Part shown: in pieces, positions 38,206-51,300 of the stretch
Layout of the letters: every line of letters begins with the position of its first letter
Position numbering within the stretch: the stretch's first letter is position 1
From: Mactra quadrangularis
Lineage: Eukaryota; Mollusca; Bivalvia; Venerida; Mactridae
DNA length: 64,000 nucleotides
Reading direction: 5' to 3'
NCBI GenBank assembly: GCA_025267735.1
Contig: CM046304.1
Coordinates: 12,462,001-12,526,000 of the forward strand
Translations under genes and position numbers: made by a program
Notes under the pieces: generated by a model
Database searches by the model: none
Seen by the model: only the letters and a program-made list of their open reading frames with translations
What the model was told of the DNA's origin: nothing

Positions 38206-39376
38206 ATCACCTTCACTCCAGTCAAAAAATCGATATGAGAAGCGGTCCACCTTTATAGAACTTTTAGAACTACAATGGCCGTTATGTGAACTTATGTCTT
38301 AGATCACGGACGCTTAAAGTTAAAACAAACGTCATCAAAGACATCACAGTTCTAAAGTAGTACAAAGATCATAGAATACAGACATATGTTTAAACAAACT
38401 CCACAGCTATTTAGAACATGTAACAAACATGATCTCATGAAAAGTAGAATTTCTCTTCAGCCGAATACATTTTGTTGTAGACTGAACAGTACAGGTTTTA
38501 AACATGACCCTAATCTAAACTGAACAAAATCGAAATCAAAACACAGCAATATGTTAATGATTATGATATATGTTTTTGTATTCAACCTTTCAAACTGCTT
38601 CTTATAGTTTAAACTATGGACGCTCATTAACTGATACATTGCAATAGATACTACACCAATTTTCATGCATTCCGAAGATGCTTATACCGAGATGTGGTGC
38701 GTCTGTTGTGAATTTGATGCTTCAGAGGCGCAGAGCTAAATTAATCACGGAGTCTCACTGAGTAATACTTATAGAAATTATTATCAATAATATAGTTTAT
38801 TAACACAACATTACAATAAACAAATATGACTCCAAAATCTGAAATGGCAATGATAATGATGCTAAACTTTTACAATAAAATTTCAACTTTCAGTTTAGTC
38901 TTTAGATTATCAATTTCATGATCATAAACTTCAAACACGAATTGACCGGAAAAAAACAACCACTAGGAATTATCACCACTAGATCAATAATACCCTTTTT
39001 TGAAAGTGTGACAAGCTAAATAATATACCTTTTTTGTAGATATACAGCAGATAAAACAAGTATTTTCTAGAGAGAAAAAATAACATGCACCAAAATAAAC
39101 TTGCGGGAAAGTTACTTCCCTTGAATTCTAATGTAATGGCCGAAAAATAACTGATGTTTTTTTCAAATAAATGTTGACTTAAATTGAGTGATTTTTTTAT
39201 AAATGAAAATAATTATTTTTTTAACTTTTTACTGTGAAACTTTTGGGTTTTTTTTTGCATATTTTATTTTTACGAATATACGAGTTGGTCGAAAGAGGGA
39301 AATTTGTAAACAAAAACAGAAACCCACAGAAAGAAGTTATGATCAACATGTGAATCAACTAGATCTATACCTAAAT

Positions 39377-42300
39377 ATGAGTGATAGAAAATCTAGCCGG
39401 TTAATATCCCCCTTTGCATATCGTTTTCAAAACTTAAGATAAATTTCAGTTGAAACCGAGAAATGAAGCGGTGTTTCAGAAATTACCTCTATTCGTCCCG
39501 AAACTTTTCGTACCCGACATGCATGTTATTGCCTTTTGTCACGGTCTGTGAAATGTTGTATCTTAAACTCTGATAGCATCATGTAAATGCATGTGATTGC
39601 TATTGTCAATATCATTGAGATGTCTACTCCTATTGCTTTTGTCTGTAGTCATAGAGCCCAACCTTGATACCTGAAGTTGTTGGAAACACTTCCACTATTT
39701 TACCCTGTGGTAGCTGCTATGAACCTGTATCCTGGTCATGCAAAGGTGTTGAGTGTGAGTCCTGTTTCACCTAGTATCATGCAAATTGTCAAAACATTTC
39801 TGATAGTATGTACGATAGACTAGGAAAGACTCAAGGATGGGTGTATGGACATGTCTCACATGTAATAACATAAACATTACATCTGCATCACTAGCCAGTC
39901 TCGACAGCTTTGAAACACCAAACTCATTCAACCACATACATAACAGCTCAGACTTACAGGACACATCTCATCCACTTCCTGTAACTTCAACACCCAAACA
40001 TAAGCCAAATCCTAAACCAAAAACAATGAATACCAAAAATAATATCAAAAGATCTGGGGCCATTGGAGCCAACAAAATTTGTTATGGTTTTACTGAGTTT
40101 AATACTGCATCAACGCAAATTATTGTTGAATTAATAGTATAATTAAATTACATTGTTTCACTCGAATTGGCGATAGCGTGGGTCGTGTAAATACGTGACA
40201 TAGTGACATGATAATTGAAGGGATTTCATTTTTACAAATAAAATTGCAAAGTATATATATTAACGATATTTTTTATCAAAAGTGATGACAAAAAAGTTTT
40301 TACGATTATTTTCTTGTGGAATTTAAAGAGTTTAAGACTGAACAGAGATGTAAGATGAAGTCTAGTGAAACAAAGGGGAATAACTATGTTTGTACTATTA
40401 CACCAGTAGGACAGAATTATCCCCCTTAACAAATGACACAAGACAGGAGCTCTTGGCAGTAGGTTATTAGGATCTTATGTCGTTCCCAAATTAATTTTTG
40501 TGGGAGTTAAAGTTAATACACAAATATCCGATACTGAGCTACAGTAAAGAATTCATTCGAACAGTGTTCACTAACAGATGAGTACTGCTGTATTCATGAA
40601 AATACTTTATACAGCTTCATTACCCATTTACATCAAGACCACACAAGGAGGAGGCGCTCTTTCATCATGGCCTTTTTTCTAATTTTTTTTAACAATATCA
40701 TAGTCTACAATATACAAATATAGATTATCTCCCATAAATTCCTGCCAAATGTCAAGCTATTTAAGGGAGATAAAACAATATTCATCGATATTATGAACCA
40801 ACTGAATGACCTCCCGTAGTTTATGGACAACCAATTTTTTGCCAAATTAATCGTTAGTGTACAATAAAAGTCATTGGTTGGATGTTTTTAAGGTGAACGT
40901 GAAATGGAAATTGCACTTTAAGAGGCAATGAGGCCGTATTGGAGTGTCTTGAGGTAGTCTTAGGGTGTCTTGGCGTAATTAGACTGACCACTTAACGGCA
41001 ATGTATTGTTGTCTACTATAGCACAAAGACAACTACATGTATGATATTTTGCCTTATACATTTGGGCAGTTTTTTATCAGGATCTGAAATGCATTTGTAA
41101 TGATAGTTCAAAACGGATAATTACTCTCAATGTCTTAACCAGATATAAGATCCAAAATTAAGGAACTGAACTAAAATAAAAGGAGCATTTATGTATGTTT
41201 TCAAAATACAAATGTATTAATGATACATGTATAGTAAGATGTCATTGTTCGCAAAGTACAGCTATGCAAAAATTTTATATCCCTAGAAATAAAACTGTCA
41301 CAAATTTTTTTTTATCAGAATATGATTTACATTTAAATATTTTTTTTTCAGTGCAAGGAAATCTGTTGACTATGCAAAATTTGGGGGTGACGAAGATGAT
41401 GGTAAATATACACTTTATTATTAAATGAAAACTTTACCAAACCACTTTATGTGTGCCCAAGATGTTGTGGGCTGTCTCGTCCTATAGATGGTAGACCTTG
41501 TACACAATGGATGTCGATGGAACAGTCCTTGATGTTGAACTAAGTTTCTGTTACCTGGGTGATATGCTTTGCGCTGGTGGAGGCTGCAAGCTCGCCATTA
41601 TCACCAGATGTCGTATAGCCTGGGGAAAATTCAGAAAGCTTCTACCAATCATGACCTCAAGACATATATCTCTTTGTACTCGAGGAAAAGTCTTCAATGC
41701 CTGTGTCCGGTCTACACTCCTTCATGGCAGTGAATCCTGGGCACCGTTCACTTCAGACCTACATCGATTACAACGTAATGATAGAACCATGGTCCGTTGG
41801 ATCTGCGGTGTTAAGCCTAATGATAATGTCACCACAGATTCTCTGTACACCAAATTAGGAATTCAAGAGATAGCCATAGCTCTTCGTACCAAACGCGTGA
41901 GGTGGTTTGGTCATGCTTCTCGTAACAATTGTACAAACACCACAATTGAACATGGGTATTCCAAGGGCCCGTGGGCGTGGAAGACCTAGAAAATCTTGGT
42001 CTGAGTGCATCAAGACCAATTTAAGTGTATGTGGTATGGGCAATACCAGTCCACACAATGGGGACGGATGGAGAGCTGGTGTTAGACGTTCAAGCCGCCT
42101 GCTGCCTACCTCAGTAACTGGGACACCCGCAGCAGATGACAAATAAACTCAGGATATGATGATGATGATGAAAACTTTATATGTATGATTCAATGTAGAC
42201 ATATTTACATCAAAATTTGTACTTTAAAATATACACATGTATGATTCATCATTTGTAGATTTGTCCAGTGACAAATAACAATAGTCAAAATTAGTGGGTG

Positions 42301-45300
42301 TCTGGTTGCTCAGGACAACCACTTTTTAGCTTGGGGAATCAAAAATTTGGAAGGGGGGGGGAATAAAAAATCTACTTACGGAACATAGTGCTTGCTACTA
42401 AAATGACCTGTTGGGACAACCACTTAAGTATCCTCATTTCATATACTGTGACATTATTAGTGGGTTTACTGCTGTCTGTGTAGTTAGCCTGATTTTTTAA
42501 CAAAAATAATGGTTTATTGATTGACAAAACCCGAGCTGGTTGGTGAACAGTCATCCAGTGTCATTAACTAATCATGTAATGGGTTAAAGATTTTTATTCA
42601 CCGTATTAATTTTACAACAAATAACTATACTATTAAAACACAATATATTTGATTTAATTTCAAAGTTTTTTCAGTTTTATAAAATTGTATTTGATCTTTG
42701 TCAATGTCTGAATTTTTATGCAAACTTTTCGTACCTATATTTTCTGCTGTTTTATAGATGACTTTAGGGACTGCACACCTCCAATGCCAAAGAGAGCCAA
42801 ACTTTCAAATAAGGAGAATAAAGAGAAGAAGAAAAGTGAACCTAAAAAAGAAAACAAATCAAAATTATCAAGGTAAAATTGATATAACTTGTATTATGTG
42901 ACACTTTCCTACAAAGTGCAAACATCTCTCTCTGTAAAAGTTAAGTTATAATTGCATGTGATAGTCTAAGTTTCATGCTAATGCACATTTTTCAAGTTTA
43001 CAGCTGTTACCCTGGTCATCAAGCTACTGGTATCAATCTTACGCTTCCTATGGTGCCACCCACACATTGGCATTACATATATTATATACCACCTTTGCAG
43101 GAACCCCTTTACACCTAGGTGAAGTGAAGCAATTGCAAATAAATTTCATGCTCAAGGAAAGTAGCAGTGCCTCTGATGGAGTTTGAACCTGGAAGTTCTC
43201 GATCTATATGCAACATCCTACCATTGGACTACTGAGCCCTAGTTCAATATTGATATTATTTGGTGACAAGTTCCTAGAACATGCAGACATAACTCACCGT
43301 GTTGACAACTGAGCTCTAACATATAAGATAAACAAAGTGAGCAGACAGAAAATAGATTGTGTTATGTTTCTTACTTTTATATTCTAAGAGTTCTATTATT
43401 ATACCCCCACTTTGAAGAAGAGGGGGGTATACTGTTTTACCCTTGTCCGTGCGTGCGTCCGTTACAAAATATCCGTCGCAGTTTTCTCAGCAACTATAAC
43501 ATGCAGCAGCCTAATGCTTTGCATATTGCTTCATCCCATAGTCCCATGTGGTGTAAAGCGATTTCATGCTCCTTGCTCATCTACTTCCTGTTTGTCGCAT
43601 ATTTTTAGATTTTGTTAAATGAAAGTTACATTATGATAGTCATATTTCTCACAGTGGGGGTATCACTAGTGAGCATTAGCTCACAGATTTACTTGTTTTC
43701 TACATATTTCACCCAAGTCAAGTGGCTTATTTACTAATATAGAAATTACTTGACCATCTCTGTGTCTGTCATTACTTATATTTCATTAATTTATCACAAT
43801 GAATTTCACATTTTTCAGAAAATCTCTAGAAGAGCGTTTATACGAAAAAGAGCTACAAGAAGCTTTACAACTTTCTTTAAGTCAATCTGATGGTTCCCAG
43901 GAATCTACTAGTACACCTATAGAGTCTAACACTGGTGCTGGGGACCAACCACCAGTATTAATTAAGATAGATGATGATGATAGGGCACCATCTCCTATTT
44001 TACCTCATTTAGGTATTACCTCCCGTTGATTCAATATTTTATTAGCTTTTAGTAATTTAGCCAAGTTGCAAGGCTAGCTCAGACAGTAGCACTCTACTGA
44101 TTTAAGGGACGTAGATTTGATTACCAGGCAGAGCATACTTTCCTGGTGCTGGACATAAAATAATTTCTTTCATCATTCTTCTCCATACCACTGATTCTAA
44201 ATCATGTAGTGCAGAGATCCAGAGATTTAGCCCTTTCATGAACAGTAATTTAAATGGGTTGACTGCTGTGATATGACCTGTACAATGTGTTGCTATGATG
44301 TTAAACCTTATAAAAAAAATTAGTAATTTATTCTTACTTTTTGGACTCTTGACATGGAGAAAAGTTTCTGTACTGCTCTTGAAGTTCAGGATATCCAGAA
44401 CCTCAAAAAGGTTTCTTTCCAATTTTTAAAAGCAGCTGAACTTATGAATATCCAGTATTTCAGAATTTTGAAAAGTATTGAACCATCAACCATGATGGCA
44501 GTCAAACCAAAAGTATTTGATATTAGTAAGATAATAGGCAGTTGGCAATGTTCCATATGTATACACATGTATGGTGCTTTGTTTAAGAATTATGGTGGCC
44601 GCTTATGGGTGATATCCCTCTGGAGTAGTAAATCATGAATATTCATGTAACAAGATTTTTAATCATAGAAGATTTTAAATGTTATATTGTCTTTAAATGA
44701 ATAGGACTGTAGAAGCTGCCTTTATTTGAAGTGAACTAATAGAGTATGATATTTTACAGAACCAGTTAGTGTACAGAAGTCAACTGATGATAAAACAGAT
44801 AATGAGATAGAAGTTCTAGAAACTAATATAGAAGTTATACCATCATCAAGTGTAAGTGGAGGAAGATCTAAGAAATCTAAGAAATATAATATAGATTCTG
44901 ACTCCGAGTCTGGACCAGGTTAGTTATTAACTATTTACACTACTAAAACTCTTTCTCTGATAAAGGGTAGTGACTTTATCTAGCTCTTTCTATGAGAAAA
45001 CATACAATTGCTTAAAGAGGATGGGATTAAAGTCAACCCAGGCTATCTCAGTCTGTAGCACGCTAGTCTACTTATCGAGGGGCCATGGCTTGAATTCCTC
45101 AGATGGGGCAAGCTTTCCTGAAGTTTGGTCATTGAATAATTGTTATGGCCATTCTCCCTCCTACCACTGATTCTTAATCATGTAGGGCAGTTGTCAGTCA
45201 CTGACAAAAGTAATCGCCTAGTCATTGGTTTACAGCTAAATCCAGAGATTAAGCCTTTCCAGGAACATTGGGTAGGTTGACTGACTGCCTTGATATGATC

Positions 45301-48300
45301 TATACAATGTGCTGCTTTGGCAGAAAACGCAACCAATAACAAGGAATCTTTGCTTATTGGTTTGGTAAATTGTTTGACATTACTTTTAAAAAAGCTGTGA
45401 GAAAAGTCAAAATCAAAACAACCGCATAAACTGATATATTACTTGTAAGTCATATATCTATTTAAACATTAACATGTTCACTTTTAAAGAAAATAAGTTC
45501 TATAAGTACATGTATATTTCATATCTTTGAATTCTCGGTTGTAAGAAGTCAAAATATCAACTTAGTGTGATATGTTCATAAACAGTCACTTTACCAACTA
45601 TTAATATTATATTGAAAAGCATTAGATAATTTATTACAGCATATATAATTAACTTTGTCTTACAGGAATATATCACTGCCTTAGTTCATTTTGTTTTGTA
45701 TGTCAATAAAAATCAGATATTTGATTTCCAGATTTCGAGGTTGATTTAAGAAAGTTTTTAAGCAGTCCTTTAACACCTAAGATTAAAAAGAAAGTTGTAG
45801 ATTCTGGTTTGTTTTTAAGTTTTGTCTGTGATTAGCATCTGCGGTTCTTTGTTGTCATTCATTGTTGTTTGTTTAGAGATTGTATTTGAATTTTTGTCCT
45901 TTGTTTGTTTCCTTACTTTCAAATACATCAATCTTAGAGTTCTAAGTTGATAGTTTAAAATTGCTTGCCCAAATAAATCAATTTAATTTGTATATCCTGT
46001 TTTTTTCTTATTATTTTGTATTATTTAAGTTTAGTAAACTAGAAATATACTCAAAATATTCTATTTTATTCTGTTTGTTGTAATTTGTACATGTTTTTTA
46101 AAACATATTTTTTCTGAAATATTTAAGTATTTCCTTGTAATCTAATTCAATATAATATTGTTGGTCACTTAGTAAATCATTAATATTTTATTATACCCCC
46201 GCTTCGAAGAAGAGGGGGGTATACTGTTTTACCCTTGTCAGTGCGTCCGTCCGTCCGTTACAAAATTTCTGTCGCAGTTTTCTCAGCAACTATAACATGC
46301 AGCAGCCTAATACTTTGCATATTGCTTCATCCCATAGTCCCATGTGGTGTAAAGCGATTTTATGCTCCTTGCTCATCTACTTCCTGTTTGTCGCATATTT
46401 TTAGATTTTTGCGGGGGTATCACTAGTGAGCATTAGCTCACAGATTTACTTGTTATATCCTGCATATAATAAACACAGATTGAAATAATTTCATTGTGGG
46501 GCAATATTCTGGATGCATCCATACATCATTATATAAGCAAGACGATAGTGTATCGCAATATTACCTCAAACTATCGATACATGACGATAGTAACTTGTTA
46601 CCATGCTCTAATGAAAACCTGTCAAAAGATTTTGAAAACTGACTGTTATTTAATGTTTAGTTTGAAATTTCGACACCCAACCCGGATGGGGGCCAGTACA
46701 ATCTGTCATACAGCCTGTTAACATCACTTACTAACTTTGATGTTAACCAGGATTAGACTTAATATTTAATCACCTCATTAAGAAGTACAGAGTACAAGTA
46801 AATTGCATCATATTTTTTCCAATTTAAACTCAAAAACCAATCTTTTAAGGGATGAAGAGTCACATCCTGGGGTCTGCACATAATGCTTCCTTATGGAGCG
46901 GACGGACCCTTATTAAATTTAAACAAAAAATTTCACCATTAAAAGTATAATGAAAATCATCTACATATATGTATTTTATTTTATAGGTAGTGATTTTAAT
47001 CCAGCTGATGCTGATGATAGTTTTGAAGAAGATGATGATGGTGATGATGACAGTGATGATGATTATAATGGTGAAGATAGTGACAGTGATTTTGGTTCAT
47101 GTAAAAAAAAGAAATCTAATAAAAAATCAAATACAAAAACCAAACAATCAACAGTAAAGAAACCTAGTACTTCTGTTGCAAAGAAAACTGAAAAGCCTAA
47201 AGAGGGTAGGGGATATTAAATGAAGCATTAAACTGTAACCGATTTTGTCTCAAAAATTACTAAAACCCCATTTTTAGCTCGACTTTTCGAAGAAAATGAG
47301 AGCTATTGCTATCACTTTGGCGTCGGCGTTGGCGTTGGTTTTCAGGTTAAAGTTTTTTGAAACACTTATAACTTCAACACTATCCAAGTTATTTTATTGA
47401 AAGTTGGTATACTTATTAATTGGGACTATATTAACCATTCTGTAAAAGGGGATAACTCTGGATGAATTATTTTATGAGTAATTGCCCTTTTATAATTAAA
47501 TAATTGCAAAATATGAGGTTAAAGTTTTTCCTATGTAGAATATCTTCAATACTGATCAATTCATCTGACTTAAAGATTGTATACTTATTTGTCAGTACAA
47601 TATCTACACGGCTGTGAAGGCACGTAACTGTGGATGAATTATTTTTGGAGTAATTACCCTTTTATACTTAAGAAAATGCAAAATATAATGTTAAAATCAT
47701 TTCTATATGTAATATCTTTAATACTAATCAAGATATTTGACTTTAAGTTTGTATACTTAATTATGGGTACATATCTACACAACTATAAAGGGATGTCACT
47801 TTGGATGAATTATTGTTGGAGTTATGCCCCTTTATACTTAAACATTTAAGATTAAAATTTGTTCTCTTGGGATATATTTAGAACTTATAAATATATTTGA
47901 ATGAAAGTTGGAATGCTTATTCGTCAGTTCTTCATCTATCGGACTATAAAGGGACATAACTCTAGATGAATTACTTCAGAGTTATTCCCCTTTATACTTT
48001 GATATTTAAGGGTTATGTTTGCTCAAATTTAATATATTATGTTTGATAGAAAGTTAGTATACTTTTTCATCTGTACTACATCTAGTCGAATACAATGGGA
48101 CGTAATAATTGATGAATTATTGTTGGAGTTGTGACCCTTTTCAACTTTTTAATTCGGGAGAAAGTATTATGAAGTGAAATATTTTCAATACTTAAGAAGA
48201 TATTTAAATGACAATTAGTATGCTTATTCATCAGTACTACATCTACGCGACTACAAAGGGACATAACTCATGATGTTATTTTTTGAAATTATGCCCCTTA

Positions 48301-51300
48301 CTTTAATTTTGAATTTTGTTCATATGGAAATACAATGTATTTATAGTTCTTCATATAGATATTTAAATGAAAGTAGGTATGCTTATTCATTGATACTATG
48401 TCTACGTTACTCTGAAGGGATGTTACTATGGATGAATGTTCTAGGAGTAATGCCCCTCTTATATTTTACAAATATGAATTGGTAATTATTGTTTGACTGA
48501 ATTATATACTTTCAAAAATTATGTCCTGTCTTGAAATTACTTTTGTTTAAAGATAAGCCTTGCCATGAACAAAACACCCGAAAAGTCGAGCGCGCTGTCC
48601 TTGGACTGCTCTTGTTAACCCCAGTGCAGACATCTGATGGCAGTATGTGTCACTGTGACTTAACAGCAGGGCTTTTTCAGCCTATCTCACAGGGCCGAAT
48701 ATGGGCCCCATTCCCAATCTAAAAAACAACCATTTTTTCCCAATTTCAAGAAAAAAATCCCAATCTTGTTAAATAATTCCCTTTGAACATGATTTCAATA
48801 AATACATGAGAATTTGCATTGAATGCCTCACTAAACTGTCAGAACAAACTCTTTAAGAGCACTGCAACACTATCAGAGACACCAAAGCAAGGCAAATAAA
48901 GATTTAATGCAGAAGCATTAATGATGAAATAATCAACTTGGGTTGATTTGTCAATATTATTTTCCTAATCAGAATATTTACTGTGTTAAAAATTCCCAAT
49001 TTGGACAGGGGCCTTTTTCCCAAAACCCCCTGAAAAAGCCCTGTAACAAGAGTTCTGGTCAACTATTCTACCTTACTCAAAACAGTGGTTGCTTCGTCTT
49101 AACCCTTTACTGGTTTTGGCTGGGGCAAAAATTTGGAAACATTTTCACCTTTATGAGATAGGGCTATTTGAGATGCTTGTATTTAAGTACTAATTGACAG
49201 ACAGATGTGCAACCTGACCAAGTTATTCCCTTTCTTTCAGAAAAACTCATTTGAACCATGATCCCAATTACCATGACAATGCTACAGTTGAGCAATGAGG
49301 GTAAAAAGTGCAATGTTATGCTCATTTTCAAACCAAAATTTGCATTCCATTCAGTTATTTTTTTCCTAAAATGAACTTTTAAGTTCTAGTACTTTTTGGA
49401 GACTGAAAACATGTTATCTTGTCACTATTTTATGCCCTGTTTCAGTGCTCAATGACTCTGATTTTTTTCTGGTGAAAAAAATTTTGGGACATCTTTCTTT
49501 CTTTTGAAATTCACTAAAACTAGTTAAAAACCTTCTTCAAGTATTGAGGAGTCCATTTGAAGGGGGGGGGGGGGGTCCAGACTGTAAAAATCCTGGATTG
49601 ACCAGCAAAGGGTCAAAATATTTGTTGATGTACCTCATGAATGGTTAACAGCTTAATCTGTGATTTGACCTATGCAATGTGTTGCTACAGCCTTAAACTC
49701 AACCAAAAAAATTGGGCTATAGATCAAGCAGGCCTCCTAGTGAAACCTTTAAAACCTTTACATTTCCCCAGAAAACCTTTAAACCCCCAAAATAGCCTGT
49801 AATTCTCACTCCAAACCTTTATATTTGCTCTGACTGGTTGTAGTGCTAGCTTAAAGCAAGTAATGGATTTTGTTCTGCATTTTCCCTACACTGTAAAGCA
49901 GGAGCTATGTATGATATAAATATGCAGAGAAAATAGGTATACACATTAAATAAGGTATGTATTATATTGCATAATTCAAACAGAATATAACATCAAAAAA
50001 TGACTTTGGTATGACTGTGGGTTTGATCAAGAAATGAGAACTTCGATGAAAATAGCCTTTATTTACTTTTTATTTTCTCACATTTTACACTAAAAGGCCT
50101 TTATTTTCATACATTGGATCCTGTATAAAAACCTTTATTTTTGTTTTGGCCTGCTAGGAGGCCTGGATCAAGTTTTACAATACACTCGGTATTATAAAGT
50201 ATTTATAAATTATGTAATAAATGTTGCTCTATGACAGACTATCTCTTGTAGAATTGAGAGATAAAGTCAAGAGGGAAACATTATTACAATATAGTGATGG
50301 ACTAATTACCTTGAACACATTGATAAAACACTTCTCCTCATCTCCATCCATGTCTTGTTTCCATTAAATCAAATTAGTGATTACAGTAATGGATTTCACT
50401 TGATTGATAGATGCATTTTATAATTCATATTTTGTAGTACAAATTGATTTTACAGACTGATTGAATTTTTTAGTGATTAGCTTTTTAGCTGAGTGCAAAA
50501 CTAGTTTACATCCTTCTATATTTACATGTAGTTAGTCTTGTTTTGCACTAACTCTTTTTTATTACAACACAAGCGTGTAATATGAGTTGCACATATTGGT
50601 CCATTGTTGTTAACATTGAGGTTTTGTTCTCTTGAGATCCAAATTCAGGTACACATATTTTGATATATTGTGTTTATTCTACTGACATAATGAAAGACAG
50701 CAATAAGTGCAATATTATGACAAAGGAAATTCATTCTTTATTCATGTGTGCATATTATTCATATACAATGTACACTCAATGCATATTTGGTCTAGACGCC
50801 AGGGATGAAATAATGAGAATGCTAAAACATCATTGCAACACAATACTTGTATATTGAAGGTTTTCAGTTTGAATATAGCTATGTCTCCTTTATCTTGATC
50901 TTTTTTACAAATACATACAGCTTCACGGCTAGCTCAGTCAGTAGAACACAAGTCTACTGATTGAGGGGTTCCTAGGTTCAATTCCCAGGCAAGGCATACT
51001 TTTGTAGAGCTTGCTCATGAAATAAAATCTATGGTCATTTTCTCTCCTACCACTGACTCTAAATTATGTAGGACAGTTGTCGATCACTGATGCTAGTAAG
51101 CACCTAGTTACTGGTTAGCAGCTAAATCCAGAGATTTAACCTTTCCTGGAATGGTGAGTAGGTTGACTTACTGCCATGATATGACCTTTATACAATGTGT
51201 TGTTTCAAATTACCCCCCCCCCCTAAACAGAAAGCAACAAAACCCAAACAGAGAATGGAACTTTGATTGATATTTTGATTGTCTAGATTCCCTCTTGAGA

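Larger units (their letters stand above)
37229..39376. promoter_or_regulatory. Divergent upstream region of NUP62 and RAD51AP1
   Basis: About 2.1 kb between the two start codons. Next to the NUP62 ATG is a likely 5'UTR exon piece (37229 to ~37262) behind a TTTCAG acceptor, so the NUP62 transcription start is further right, perhaps near 38.7 kb. The region also holds two inverted repeats, a pearl/HINE-like element at 37686-37912 and a SINE at 37962-38205. No promoter motif is claimed. Confidence 0.4.

Noticed and set aside
41855..42142. Minus-strand ORF of 95 codons
   Set aside because: Antisense to the LINE C-terminal fragment; no independent evidence.
44102..44638. ORFs of 94-106 codons on both strands in RAD51AP1 intron 4
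   Set aside because: They overlap a SINE and its flank, show no recognised domain, and have no splice or conservation support.
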